DNA of 64,000 bases, taken from contig NZ_MAEW01000010.1 in NCBI RefSeq assembly GCF_002013375.1, forward strand, positions 186,001 through 250,000, written 5' to 3'. Within the stretch, counting starts at the first letter, position 1. Every line of letters starts with the position of its first letter. The stretch is from Mycobacterium sp. D16Q13 (lineage in GTDB: Bacteria; Actinomycetota; Actinomycetes; Mycobacteriales; Mycobacteriaceae). Made by a program: the position numbers and the translations under genes. The notes under the pieces are model-generated. The model saw nothing but the letters and a program-made list of their open reading frames with translations. It made no database searches and was not told the origin of the DNA. Below, in pieces: positions 24,440-33,801 of the stretch.

Positions 24440-26626
24440 TCACTTCACTGCTGCGGGGTCGAGGTTGTGCACCGTCGATGACGGCACTGACGAGCCGCCG
24501 CCGGTGTCCGTGGCCGCCGCGTTGGCCGGAGCCGAACCACCGGACTTGGGCACGCCGGGGCTTCCCGTGGAGGGCACCGACTGCGCGGCGCTGGCCGGTG
24601 GGTGAGCAGCTGTCGGCTGCGCCGCGGGCCCGCCGGCGGCGGATGTGTCGGCCGGTGCAGTGGGAGCGTCGGTGGCCCCAGGCACCGAGAACGGCACACC
24701 GGAGGTCGGGCCCGATACCGGGCCCGCGGCCACCGCGCCCGGGTCAGGGAGACGGAAGTAGCCTGCGCGCGAACCCATGTCATGCGGTAGCTCGGATGCG
24801 TCGATGTTCTTGTACTGGCTCAGGTCGTAGAACTTGCCGTCGCCGAGCACCATGTAGTGCTTGTCCCCAGCGACCACGAAATCGCCGGGCTTGGCGTCCG
24901 CCGGCGGGATCTGCTTGCCGGGGTCCTGGCCAGGAACCGGCGGAGTCAGACCCGACTGCGCCGCGGCATCGGCCAGCGATACCGGGTGGTTCGGGTCGGC
25001 CGCCGCGAGCAGCTTGGCCATTTTGGCGGTCTTGGCGTCGGGGAACTTGGTCTTCTTGCCCTTGACGTCGACGGTCGTGTCTGTCGGGCTAGCAGCGGGT
25101 TTGGGCGCACCCGGTGCCGGAGTGCCGGGCGCGGGTGTGGTGGGTGCCGGGGTGACGGGCGCAACGGGGTTGTTGGTCGGCAGCGGCTTGGGAAGCGACT
25201 TCTCCTCGCGCTTCTTGGTGTCGTCCTTCTTGTCCTCGACGAGTTTCTTGGGCTCGGTGTCGGCAGGCTTGGACGTCGGGGTCGTCAGCGGAGTACCGCC
25301 GCCGTGTCCGCCGCCGAGAGGGCTGCCGCCCAAAGGTGATCCGCCAGGAGCGCCGCCAAGTCCCTTGTTTCCCAGGCCTGAGAGCAGCTTGCCCAGATCG
25401 TCGCCCTTGTCTTTGGAGACGGGTGCGATGGCTGGGGCAACGACAGGCGGGAGCGTGGCCGACATCGGCAGTGGCGCAGGTCTGGTGCTGGGAGCCGCTG
25501 GAGCATTCAGAGTCGGCGACTTCGCGGTGATGATCGGTGCCGGTGCGGTGTCGAAGAGCTTGCCGATCTTGTCGTTGGCGGCATCGAGTTGAGTCTGCGC
25601 GGCCGCGGACTTTGCCTTCATCGCCGTCGCGGGCCCCTGGTCCGACAGATGCCCGTCATTGGCAAGCTGTTGGCGCGCAGACTTATTGGCATCCAATACC
25701 GCCCTGTACATGTCGGCGCCGCTCTTACTCGCAGCCGATAGTTGTGTCATTAACGGCTTGACTTGGCTCTTGAGTTCGGCCATCGCCGCCAAATGTGGTG
25801 CGAGCTCCTTGCGATACTGGTGCAAGTACGGCTCATCGGACTGGCTCATAGTTCTATCGACCTCGGCGAACAATTCCGAGACGCCCCGCAGCCAGTTGGT
25901 GAACGCCTTCTCCACCTCCGGGGTGTCCAACTTCAGCGCTTTCGGGGGACTTGCGTTCCAGACGGCGCCTTCTGGCCCATCTTGGAAACCGAACACCTGC
26001 TGTTGTTGGGCTTCGCACAAAAGCGCATCCAGTTCCTTGATGCCAGAGCAATCTTTGGCCGAGGCCGGCAGCATGAATGTCGTTACGCCATCGGGGGCCT
26101 CCCACACGCCTGGATGCCCCACACCGCTCAAATCCCAGGCTGCGGCGGCACCCATCCCGAGCCAGCCAATCGGACCAGGGATCACACCGATCAGGTTGAG
26201 CACGCTTGCCACATAATCGCCGTCCTTGAACGACTTCCACGCAGCGAAACCCGCGACAATCGAACCGACACCAGGAATCAGCCGGGCAGCCCCCTTGACC
26301 AGGGCCTTGCCACCTGCAGTCGGCATCTTCGTGGCCACGGTGCCGCCCAGCTTGCCCGCCCAATGTTGGCCAGCGTTCCACTGCGCCTTGCCCAGGCCCT
26401 TGATACCCGCGACCGGCTCAGTTTTGAGATTCCGCAACGCTGAGGGAGGAACACCCATCTGGGTACCCACCCGGCCAGCGGTCCAGCTCCTACCGCCACC
26501 CTTGTGCGCACCCTCGCCGCTCACCGATGCAGCCTTTTGCGCGCCATCGGATTTCTCGGCAGCCTTCGGCTCGGCTGCGGGCTTCGTCTCATCGACGGTC
26601 TCGACATCCAACGGTTCCTCGCTCAC
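24440..26626 (-). CDS. Large Pro-rich protein with membrane-active N-terminal segment, ESX-type
   Basis: 728 residues from GTG 26626. Residues about 90-165 are hydrophobic and Gly-rich (AARLIPGVGSIVAGFAAWKS and VLNLIGVIPGPIGWLGMGAA), able to insert as a hairpin. Residues about 190-370 form a helical domain (EVEKAFTNWLRGVSELFAEV..). Residues about 380-530 are Pro/Ala/Gly/Lys-rich linker. A C-terminal domain of about 90 residues includes VSLADAAAQSGLTPP and KPGDFVVAGDKHYMVLGDG, reminiscent of an NlpC/P60 core without its Cys, then another Pro-rich tail. GTG overlaps the stop of the HTH gene and has GGAGG at spacing 6. Role as a secreted effector or scaffold is inferred from architecture. Confidence 0.6.
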   Translation of the reverse strand: MSEEPLDVETVDETKPAAEPKAAEKSDGAQKAASVSGEGAHKGGGRSWTAGRVGTQMGVPPSALRNLKTEPVAGIKGLGKAQWNAGQHWAGKLGGTVATKMPTAGGKALVKGAARLIPGVGSIVAGFAAWKSFKDGDYVASVLNLIGVIPGPIGWLGMGAAAAWDLSGVGHPGVWEAPDGVTTFMLPASAKDCSGIKELDALLCEAQQQQVFGFQDGPEGAVWNASPPKALKLDTPEVEKAFTNWLRGVSELFAEVDRTMSQSDEPYLHQYRKELAPHLAAMAELKSQVKPLMTQLSAASKSGADMYRAVLDANKSARQQLANDGHLSDQGPATAMKAKSAAAQTQLDAANDKIGKLFDTAPAPIITAKSPTLNAPAAPSTRPAPLPMSATLPPVVAPAIAPVSKDKGDDLGKLLSGLGNKGLGGAPGGSPLGGSPLGGGHGGGTPLTTPTSKPADTEPKKLVEDKKDDTKKREEKSLPKPLPTNNPVAPVTPAPTTPAPGTPAPGAPKPAASPTDTTVDVKGKKTKFPDAKTAKMAKLLAAADPNHPVSLADAAAQSGLTPPVPGQDPGKQIPPADAKPGDFVVAGDKHYMVLGDGKFYDLSQYKNIDASELPHDMGSRAGYFRLPDPGAVAAGPVSGPTSGVPFSVPGATDAPTAPADTSAAGGPAAQPTAAHPPASAAQSVPSTGSPGVPKSGGSAPANAAATDTGGGSSVPSSTVHNLDPAAVK

Positions 26627-26808
26627 TGGTCGCCTCCAAACTCGGCAGTGCATCGCCGAAAAGCGGCCGTCGAGATGCCGTAGCGGTCGGCGGCCTCGGG
26701 CACCGACAGTTGGCCGCTGGCGACCAATACCGCGACGTGCTGACGGACTTCGGGGTTGGCGATCTTGTGCTTGAAAGCTCGGCCTTGGATGCCGCGTGGA
26801 GTGGTCAT
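26623..26808 (-). CDS. Small helix-turn-helix protein heading the operon
   Basis: 61 residues from ATG 26808. Residues 20-58 (VRQHVAVLVASGQLSVPEAADRYGISTAAFRRC) form a clear helix-turn-helix of the transposase/Xre-like class (..SVPEAADRYGIS.AAFRR). Its stop overlaps the next gene's GTG (GTGA). A DNA-binding protein as first gene, with a palindrome (26983-27000) 175 bases upstream, suggests autoregulation of the operon. Confidence 0.65.
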   Translation of the reverse strand: MTTPRGIQGRAFKHKIANPEVRQHVAVLVASGQLSVPEAADRYGISTAAFRRCTAEFGGDQ

Positions 26809-26982
26809 GTACGGCGGTCTATCACGCGGCGTGCAAGCCCCTGGGGCTGCGGCGCGAAGTCGGGTTGACACGGCCGTACATTGGGCGATTGATCGTCACG
26901 CAGACCGAAGAAGTCCAGGACGGCCGAACGTTCCGTCAATGCAGGCGGCGGCACTAGACCGCAGTTCGCCTCACCGAAGTGG

Positions 26983-27000
26983 TTCTCTAGTTATAGAGAA
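26983..27000. promoter_or_regulatory. Palindromic operator-like site, copy 1
   Basis: TTCTCTAGTTATAGAGAA has perfect 7-base arms and a 4-base spacer. It lies in the divergent region between the HTH gene (26808, minus) and the DUF4365 gene (27102, plus). Close relatives occur at 35398 and 37488. Confidence 0.65.
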
Positions 27001-27101
27001 TTGGTCAGTTACTCTGCCCTGATGGGAGTAAGCAGTCGTCGCTATCGACGCGCTGCAATGGGCCGATATCGCCCGACCGGTCAGCTACCGGGTGTACGCC
27101 C

Positions 27102-27590
27102 GTGAGTCGTCTCGGTCTTGGGCTGGATGGGGCGAAATCTAGATACAGCCAGTCGTACCTCTCCGCGGTCTGTTCGCAGTCCGGACATACGCTGCAGGAG
27201 GGGCGTCAAGATGAAGATTGTTGGGCTGTGGATACGACTGTCGACCTCACCGCCGCATCAGTGTTTGTCCAACTCAAGTGCACATCGTCCCCAACGGCGA
27301 CACACAAGGGCGACTACCGGATTCCACTCAAGCAGCACTGGGTAGACAGTTGGTCGGTGAAGGTGGTGCCGGTGTACGTGCTGCTGGTTGTCGTACCTTC
27401 ACTGCAAGATGAGTGGATCGAACAGGTGAGCGAACAGACGCTGCATAGGACACACGCATACTGGGAGAGGTTTGACGCCAAGGCTCACACTAAGTCCATC
27501 GTTGTGCCGAAGAGTCAGCGCTTCCAAGCATCCACGCTCGCGGCCTGGGAGACCCAGCTAAATGACGTCTTCTCCGGAGGCGCACCATGA
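27102..27590 (+). CDS. DUF4365-like PD-(D/E)xK protein
   Basis: 162 residues from GTG 27102. The order AKSRYSQSYLSAVCSQSGHT (helix), DEDCWAVDTTVDL (Asp44) and VFVQLKCTS (QLK 57-59) is the D..QxK form of the PD-(D/E)xK nuclease fold as found in DUF4365 and Mrr-like proteins. Later parts (VPVYVLLVVVPS..W) also fit DUF4365. It overlaps the next gene's start by 4 bases. DUF4365 proteins tend to occur in phage-defence neighbourhoods; nuclease activity is inferred. Confidence 0.65.
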   Translation: MSRLGLGLDGAKSRYSQSYLSAVCSQSGHTLQEGRQDEDCWAVDTTVDLTAASVFVQLKCTSSPTATHKGDYRIPLKQHWVDSWSVKVVPVYVLLVVVPSLQDEWIEQVSEQTLHRTHAYWERFDAKAHTKSIVVPKSQRFQASTLAAWETQLNDVFSGGAP

Positions 27591-28735
27591 ATATGATCGG
27601 ACCAGTACGTCTTGACGACACAAATGCCTGGCTGACCGCGAACGGGTGGCATCAGGCGTCGGAAGGCCGCGGCGGGTGGATGTGGTACAACGACGAACTC
27701 GACCGCAATGTTGGCGTCGTCAGGAATCTCGACAGCGACCTACAGGCGCAAGCAGGTCTCGTTAGCCGACTCGCTGACGCACACAGCCGACAGGCTTCTG
27801 ATGTTCGTCGGGAGCTTCAGTTCTGGGGCATTGACGTGACCTATGTGCGCGCGGCGAACGACGTCGTCGTCGCCGATACCATCCCGCTGAACGCTGGTGC
27901 CACCATGACGGAGTCTGCGCGCCTGATGTTCAGGTCCGCGGCGTCAGCGGCGCTGCGGCTGCGCCCGGTTATCAAGGGTGGGTACTCCGTTATCGGTGAT
28001 CGTGTCGCCGATTCCGTGCGCATGGGCCACACCATCAAGGGGTCGTACATCATTCCCGTCGAGGTGCGTGTCGGAGACGCCGAGCCAGCCGACGACGAGG
28101 AGGGGACAGACACCGCTATCGGCCAGGATCCCCTCACTGGGTGGGAGACAGTGGCGACGGTTGAGTCTCTGGAACGGCGCATGACCCGGACATTCGCTCA
28201 GGCGATGGCCGCGGTGCACGAGGAGATCGTGGAGCAGGAGAAGCTCCCCCAAGGGGAGGCACTCATGCGGCTGGTCTCTCAGGGAGTGACCGCCGAGTTC
28301 GTCGACGCAGTTGCCCGGGTCCTAGATCACACCGAGGTCGGACAATTGGATACCACGTTCCAATGGGCTCAGGCTCAACCCGCCCCTCAGGACGTCCGCG
28401 CGACGGTGGCGATCCCCGCCGATGCGAGAGACAAGATTCATCGCACCGGCCTGGAACTCAGGTCTGGCAAGGTGCCACGCGCAGAGGTTTTTACCGGCCC
28501 CGTGGTCCGCGTATCCCACGAACCGGAGGAGCACACCACTGCATTCGCCATCCGCACTGTTCGGGGAGGGCGGCTCTGCCGCATCGAAGCGCTAACAACT
28601 ATCCCGATCGCGGAAGTTACCCAGTGGATGCGTGACGGGACAACGATCCAGTTGCAGGGAGCTGTGCAGCGAAGTAGCCACGGTCTCTACATCCCGAAGG
28701 CAAACGTGGCAGCACTCGTCCACCTGCCCAGTTAG
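27587..28735 (+). CDS. Partner protein of the DUF4365 gene, unknown family
   Basis: 382 residues. It begins MNMIGPVRLDDTNAWLTANG, has a mid region of mixed strands and helices (ELQFWGIDVTYVRAANDVVV), an acidic loop (DAEPADDEEGTD) and a C-terminal beta-rich domain (KVPRAEVFTGPVVRVSHEPE.. to LYIPKANVAALVHL) that may be an OB or SH3-like barrel. The start overlaps the DUF4365 stop (ATGA), so the two act as a unit. Not recognised. Confidence 0.6.
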   Translation: MNMIGPVRLDDTNAWLTANGWHQASEGRGGWMWYNDELDRNVGVVRNLDSDLQAQAGLVSRLADAHSRQASDVRRELQFWGIDVTYVRAANDVVVADTIPLNAGATMTESARLMFRSAASAALRLRPVIKGGYSVIGDRVADSVRMGHTIKGSYIIPVEVRVGDAEPADDEEGTDTAIGQDPLTGWETVATVESLERRMTRTFAQAMAAVHEEIVEQEKLPQGEALMRLVSQGVTAEFVDAVARVLDHTEVGQLDTTFQWAQAQPAPQDVRATVAIPADARDKIHRTGLELRSGKVPRAEVFTGPVVRVSHEPEEHTTAFAIRTVRGGRLCRIEALTTIPIAEVTQWMRDGTTIQLQGAVQRSSHGLYIPKANVAALVHLPS

Positions 28736-28856
28736 ATGGAAATCAACGGTTGATAGCTGCAGTAGTCACTGTCATCGTCAATTTCTGGTTCAGACCGGAC
28801 CTACATGACCCACTCGGCTGATCGACGGTGGCACCACCGCCTGTAATTAAAGACTC

Positions 28857-29915
28857 TTAGGTGCCTCCGAACTGGCTGGGAGCGTGAGAGAACTCCGGGA
28901 AGACATCTGAAACCACCTCGGTAGCAACCTCAAGTGCAGATTTCGCAACCTTGCGAGGAATGTCTTTGTTTATGTGACTGGCGTGGTTTCGCGGAGTAGC
29001 CAGGCGGATCTGAAGTCGCTCTTTGTCGACGGGCCGGGCCAGATCGCGATCAGCTTGCAGCTTCTTCACGAGGCTCGTGCGCCCCATGACGTTCTGATAC
29101 CCATCAAGGAGCACTTCTCGTGCGGCTCCGGCACCAGCATCGGCAAGCCATCGATCAACGAGCGCCGTCAATGCCAGTTCAGTTGCTGTGCAGGCGTCGA
29201 TAACTGCCCGGCGGTACTGCTTTCGCCCAAAGAGGGCTCGTGCGTGTCTTAACAACAGCCAAGGCTCCGGTGGAGTGCCGCTCGTCGCTTTTGTGATGGC
29301 CCACTGGAATGCGCTCGCGGTAATGAGCTTGCCTTGTCGGTAGTAGTAGCCCGACGATGCGAAATCATCGTCACCACGCCAGTCATCCATGTGCTGGTGC
29401 ACTTGCTCTGCGAACGGCGAAGTGGACACCGATCGCCAGTCCAGGCTTTCGATGTCATGGGTTGTCGCAAGACCCAGCCATTGCGACAGATCGAACAGCC
29501 ATGCGTTCAACGCTTGAAGTAGATGACCTGCATGCTCAGCGGTGTATTGCCCCGCAGCGAGAGGGGATTCAGCCAAGAAGTGACACTTCTGAAGGCTGGC
29601 TGAGACGGTGCTCAGGTCCCTACCGTAGGGGGTAATTCCTGGTGTAAGACTCAGATAGCCCCACGATAATGCCTGCGTCATGAGCACGGCACGGGAGTTC
29701 TGTAATCGATACTCGGGACCGAGTTGCCAAAGAACAGGGTCCAGCTGTTGACTCCGCCCAAGCCAAGTTGCCGACAAATCTGCACCCACAGGGACGCCTG
29801 GGAATGTCAGTCGAATTCGGTGGTCGGCCAGCTCCATATCGAACGCCCGGCCAAGACAGTCGGCCGCGAAATAGAGCGGCGGTGCCCCAAGCCACTGAAC
29901 CCCCTCAACCTGCAT
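28857..29915 (-). CDS. Large protein with C-terminal HEPN-type domain
   Basis: 352 residues. Residues about 215-335 are helical, starting ALFGRKQYRRAVIDACTATE.. (a typical HEPN helix with the nucleotide-binding-domain-like pattern) and holding RNHASH at about 309-314, the Rx4H ribonuclease motif of HEPN proteins. The N-terminal 200 residues are not recognised. The HEPN domain suggests RNA cleavage or a role in an abortive defence system. It is convergent with the DUF4365 pair and divergent from the second HEPN gene. Confidence 0.6.
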   Translation of the reverse strand: MQVEGVQWLGAPPLYFAADCLGRAFDMELADHRIRLTFPGVPVGADLSATWLGRSQQLDPVLWQLGPEYRLQNSRAVLMTQALSWGYLSLTPGITPYGRDLSTVSASLQKCHFLAESPLAAGQYTAEHAGHLLQALNAWLFDLSQWLGLATTHDIESLDWRSVSTSPFAEQVHQHMDDWRGDDDFASSGYYYRQGKLITASAFQWAITKATSGTPPEPWLLLRHARALFGRKQYRRAVIDACTATELALTALVDRWLADAGAGAAREVLLDGYQNVMGRTSLVKKLQADRDLARPVDKERLQIRLATPRNHASHINKDIPRKVAKSALEVATEVVSDVFPEFSHAPSQFGGT

Positions 29916-30141
29916 AGACCTGACCGTAGCGGGGTCGGAGGGCGGGACGCTACGGCGTTTTCGGTTCTACGTCGCTGTCAGAGTTTCGCGGTTGCGCCGC
30001 AGCTGAGGCTCAACTGCCTCTTCGGAACGGGAGGATGTGGCCGCCCATATGACACGCGGAGCGCGAGCCAGGATGCCGTGCCCCACGCCTACAGTCACCG
30101 ACATGCTCATCGCGATAACTCGCCTCCGGACAGCCTGACCC

Positions 30142-32100
30142 GTGTTCGAGCAGCATGATCGCTGGCTAGAGGAACTACTCCACTACATCGACCGCGAAGA
30201 GTCGATCACCTGTACATCGGGCCATTTGCCGCTGCCCGCGATCCTCCAAGAGATCGCCGACGCATGCGCGGACCCGCAACAACATGATCGGACGCAGGCA
30301 TACGACTGGCAATCCAGGGCCTCCGACCTCAGAGAAACTCTCGACTGGTTGGGCCCCGAGCTGAGGGCGCTTGTCGATGCACCAGCACAGGGGATCCTGC
30401 AGGCGATCACCACCCAGCTGCTGTACACCAACAAAAAAAGAAAGCTAGACCTCAACGACACCAAACGCTCATTGGTCGATGCGGCCGCCGCAGCACTTTC
30501 CGCGGTCATCGGCCGAGACGACATACTCGTGGCAGCGTGGCGTGACCTGCTCACTGCTTGCCGCGACAGCGATCACATCGCGTACCCGCACGAACGGGTC
30601 GCGTTCCTACGCGACACCCTCACCGCTCTAAGCGGACACCGCAAGCAGGATCCCGGGCATTGGAATTCTGCCTCCTCCGCTGCGAATGTCCTCGTGGGAT
30701 ACCAGGGCAGTGTGTGGGTGGCAAAGGCGATGGTCGGCGACCCGCCGGACGCGACGGAGCCTTACGACCCCCAGGCAAAGTCGACTCTGACCGAGGCCGA
30801 GCTCGCAGACCTGGCTGAGCGCTGCGTCGTAGTGTCGCCGGCGACCGGGGACTACGTGGTCTGGTTTCGGCTCGCTCCGGCCTTCGTGCGCAGTGTGTCG
30901 TGTGTCAGCCACGGTGACGTCACCTTCTACGACGCACAGATGCTCGCGAGTGCCCTAGCAGCAGGCCCACAGAGGGTTCGTGAACTGTTCGGCGTCGTTC
31001 CGGAGGAACTGCTGACCGAGGAGATCCGAGAACTCCAGCAGTCGGGACCGATCACCGACCACCGTGGGTTCGAGTACCAGCCGCAGCTCGTATACGCGCG
31101 TGTACTCGTCCACGGTGTCCAACGTCATCACGCCACCGCCACGGCCCGCGGCTACCTTGATGCAGTTTTAGCCGTGGTGGGTGTGCACGAAGACATGTGG
31201 AAGGTGCTCGGGGGGACACTGTTCTTTGACGGGAAGCCATCACACTTCCTGCCGGCCGAATGGGGCTTGAAAGAGCCGCGCCCGGAGCCGATCTTCTACC
31301 AGAATGACCACTTCACCACGGACTTGACCGAGATGACTACCGCCGGGCACATGATTACCGCGGCGATCGCACTACGGCTGCAACCCGTCTTACGTCTGCA
31401 ATCAGCTCTCACATCCACGCCACGATCCGATCCGGAGGCAGTGGTCATGGCTGCGGTCCGGGCTATCGAGCACTGCAACAAGTGGGCCGCGCCTCTCGCA
31501 GACCACAAGTGGTACGCGTTCGCCGCCGAGTACTTCTTCGACGAGTACACCGTCACGGCGTTCGCCCGCCGCGCCGTAGGCGACGTCTTCGCCGCGGTAG
31601 CGCAGTACGTCCCGGATCGCTCACCAGGTGCACGGATTCCGGCTGAGCTGTCGACAATCATCAAGGAAGTCACCAAATCCGGTTGGGGCCCGCGCATGGA
31701 TCGTCAGAACGCGTTAGATCACGTGGCCGCGCTGAAACAGATCTATGCGGGGCACTGGTTGGTACGCCAGCTCAACGAGACCGACGACATCCTGTCTTCA
31801 AGCACCGCACTCAGTTCCGCCTTTGCTCTCGAACGACAGCGACTTGAGGGGCGAGTGGCGCGGCTCACCCGGTCCCGCAACGCAGCGATTCACGGCGGGC
31901 CACTGTCGACCGCTGCTTGCGACAGCATCGCCGACTTCGCAACGGTCATCGCACGAAAGGCGCTCAACACGGCGGTGCGAGCCACAGTCGCCGGGCAGGC
32001 GGTAGACGTCTACGCCGCCGCTCAGCGGAATGAGTACCTCCAGCGCAGTCAAAACCTCACGTCAGGCGGCGATCTCAAGAACCTGTTCGCCCTCACCTAG
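30142..32100 (+). CDS. Large protein with C-terminal HEPN-type domain
   Basis: 652 residues from GTG 30142. No known domain is evident in the first 470. Residues about 540-620 contain VAALKQIYAGHWLVRQLN, RLEGRVARLTRSRNAAIHGG with Arg579 and His584 forming an Rx4H HEPN motif, followed by a helix (SIADFATVIARKALNTAV). The motif and surrounding helices resemble Apea-type HEPN domains. A second HEPN protein lies immediately to the left in the opposite orientation; joint action in defence is inferred. Confidence 0.6.
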   Translation: MFEQHDRWLEELLHYIDREESITCTSGHLPLPAILQEIADACADPQQHDRTQAYDWQSRASDLRETLDWLGPELRALVDAPAQGILQAITTQLLYTNKKRKLDLNDTKRSLVDAAAAALSAVIGRDDILVAAWRDLLTACRDSDHIAYPHERVAFLRDTLTALSGHRKQDPGHWNSASSAANVLVGYQGSVWVAKAMVGDPPDATEPYDPQAKSTLTEAELADLAERCVVVSPATGDYVVWFRLAPAFVRSVSCVSHGDVTFYDAQMLASALAAGPQRVRELFGVVPEELLTEEIRELQQSGPITDHRGFEYQPQLVYARVLVHGVQRHHATATARGYLDAVLAVVGVHEDMWKVLGGTLFFDGKPSHFLPAEWGLKEPRPEPIFYQNDHFTTDLTEMTTAGHMITAAIALRLQPVLRLQSALTSTPRSDPEAVVMAAVRAIEHCNKWAAPLADHKWYAFAAEYFFDEYTVTAFARRAVGDVFAAVAQYVPDRSPGARIPAELSTIIKEVTKSGWGPRMDRQNALDHVAALKQIYAGHWLVRQLNETDDILSSSTALSSAFALERQRLEGRVARLTRSRNAAIHGGPLSTAACDSIADFATVIARKALNTAVRATVAGQAVDVYAAAQRNEYLQRSQNLTSGGDLKNLFALT

Positions 32101-32107
32101 ACGCGGG

Positions 32108-33478
32108 TCAACCCTGGGGCTCCGCGTCGTAGAAATCGTCGAGGGTCCACGTGTCTGGATCGATGGTCAACAACTGCGTCTTCGTGCATGTCCCACGACG
32201 GTCCATGGCGCTGGCGACCATCTCCACGCTGATCTCCTCCGGCGCCCCGGTACCGGCGACGACCGTGAGAGTGAAGTCGCGGGACGGCTCACGTGGCCGC
32301 AGGTCACCGACGTCCCACGTGACCTCGAAAGCATCACCCGTGTCGGAAACGGACCCTGCATGCGGGAAGAAGTCGGGAATCTGAGTCCGAACCAGGCCTG
32401 CGATGTGCGCGTTCGGCAGTACTTGGTCCAGCGGGTCTGGCCATTCCGGGAGCGGCGGAAGATCCTTGACGCCCGGTGGGTATGTGCGGACGAGAACGCC
32501 GCCCTTGTCGATTCGGACCTTCAACTGCACGCCCGACACTGGATCGTCTGTGTCGTTGCAGACCCGGAAGTGCACAGTGTTCGCATCGTCGTCGTTGACG
32601 ATCTCCCGAAGGACATAGTCCAGTAGCCGCCTGCGCATCTTGGCGAGGTAGTCGACAACCCTCCGGTCAAACTCCTTGGTGTCCTCGGGGCTGGCGTAGC
32701 GGCCGAACAACGCCATCGAGTCCAGCGCCGTCAACCGTGCGAGTGTCGTCGAGCCACTCGCGGTTGAACTCGGTGGTGGAGGCTCCGGTGGTTTGCGGCT
32801 GTGCGCGCGGACATAACCTTCGTGCCGCCGCAACCAGTCGTCGCGTTGCTCCCGGTCAGCGCTGAGCCTGATGAGCGGCTCCGCTGCACAGTCGAGAGTC
32901 AGATCCAGTTCCGGCCGCTGCGTGCCCTGCACCAAGCGGCGGCCGAGCATTTCCACCTCCTTAGGCCCCGCTGGTGCGGTGCGCGCAGACCCGCGGTGGA
33001 ACACCATCCCGGCGTGGAACTTGTCGTACTGCTTCTGCAGCGTGTGTTGCGGGTCCCCGGGCTCGGGCGGTTCCACCACGACTACGAGCACCTCGACTCC
33101 GGAGATCTGGATCGTGCGCGGCGTGAACCGGGGCGTCTCAGCGTAGGTCTTGATCCCCGGCGTGAGATCGGCGTGATCGATCGCAGGGATACCAGCCACC
33201 CTTCCGGGTTCCACGCCCACCACCACGTAGGCGACGCCGCCGCAGTTGAGCCTCGCGTCTTCGACGGACCGGTTAGCGAAGCCGAGGACCGCCTTGGCTA
33301 CGGCGAACTTGCCCGCGGCGGTGTTTAGATCGAGGGAGCTCTTCCATTCCAGCCAGTTGGTCTCCTGGGCCTCGAGCCGAGAGCCGTGAATCGCGGTGGC
33401 GAGTCGGAGAAGCTCATCGTCGGTGCGGAGCGCACGGGTCGTGTCGATGTCGCTCAGTGTGATGGGCTCCGCGTTCAC
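32108..33478 (-). CDS. Schlafen AlbA_2-domain protein (second copy in the window)
   Basis: 456 residues from GTG 33478. NWLEWKSSLDL (41-51), AKAVLGFANRS and GGVAYVVVGVEPG (80-92) give the AlbA_2 signature. Residues about 180-260 include a PPEPPPP linker; residues about 260-330 are helical, and the C-terminal 130 residues are beta-rich with Ig-like strands (VHFRVCNDTDDPVSGVQLKV, EVTWDVGDLRP, FTLTVVAG). It ends 7 bases from the convergent HEPN gene stop. The protein is unlike the AlbA_2 protein at 20008 outside the signature. Confidence 0.65.
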   Translation of the reverse strand: MNAEPITLSDIDTTRALRTDDELLRLATAIHGSRLEAQETNWLEWKSSLDLNTAAGKFAVAKAVLGFANRSVEDARLNCGGVAYVVVGVEPGRVAGIPAIDHADLTPGIKTYAETPRFTPRTIQISGVEVLVVVVEPPEPGDPQHTLQKQYDKFHAGMVFHRGSARTAPAGPKEVEMLGRRLVQGTQRPELDLTLDCAAEPLIRLSADREQRDDWLRRHEGYVRAHSRKPPEPPPPSSTASGSTTLARLTALDSMALFGRYASPEDTKEFDRRVVDYLAKMRRRLLDYVLREIVNDDDANTVHFRVCNDTDDPVSGVQLKVRIDKGGVLVRTYPPGVKDLPPLPEWPDPLDQVLPNAHIAGLVRTQIPDFFPHAGSVSDTGDAFEVTWDVGDLRPREPSRDFTLTVVAGTGAPEEISVEMVASAMDRRGTCTKTQLLTIDPDTWTLDDFYDAEPQG

Positions 33479-33801
33479 CGGTTCAGCGTATTGCTCAGCG
33501 GCGACATCACCGCGCTCGCAGCGAGTCTGCACCTCAGGGAGTCCGTTTCGGTGTTACGACATGCCGTAGCCACGGTGCTCTATCCCAGACACGCTCGGCA
33601 AGGGGCCTCCCCCACTTTTGTATCTGTTGTAAATGCCGTAATTCCCACTCAGGCATCCGAATTGGCTCTTATAGGCATCTTGTATTGCTGTTGTAATTCC
33701 AGCGCGATGCGAACGTCCCGGATCTTGCTTCGGTGACCTGCGGTTCACACTCCTTTTCTGTGGAATGCCTTGACATGCATGTCACGAGGTCCGGCCGGGG
33801 T
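33479..33801. other. Intergenic interval of 320 bp, AT-richer than its surroundings
   Basis: No convincing gene. The central part (about 33605-33710) is AT-rich compared with the ~63 percent G+C neighbours, and a perfect 14-base palindrome lies at 33771-33784. It may hold the promoter of the AlbA_2 gene. Confidence 0.5.
33771..33784. promoter_or_regulatory. Perfect 14-bp palindrome
   Basis: TGACATGCATGTCA is a perfect palindrome between the 320-residue hypothetical gene and the AlbA_2 gene. It could bind a dimeric regulator; a single copy was seen. Confidence 0.4.
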
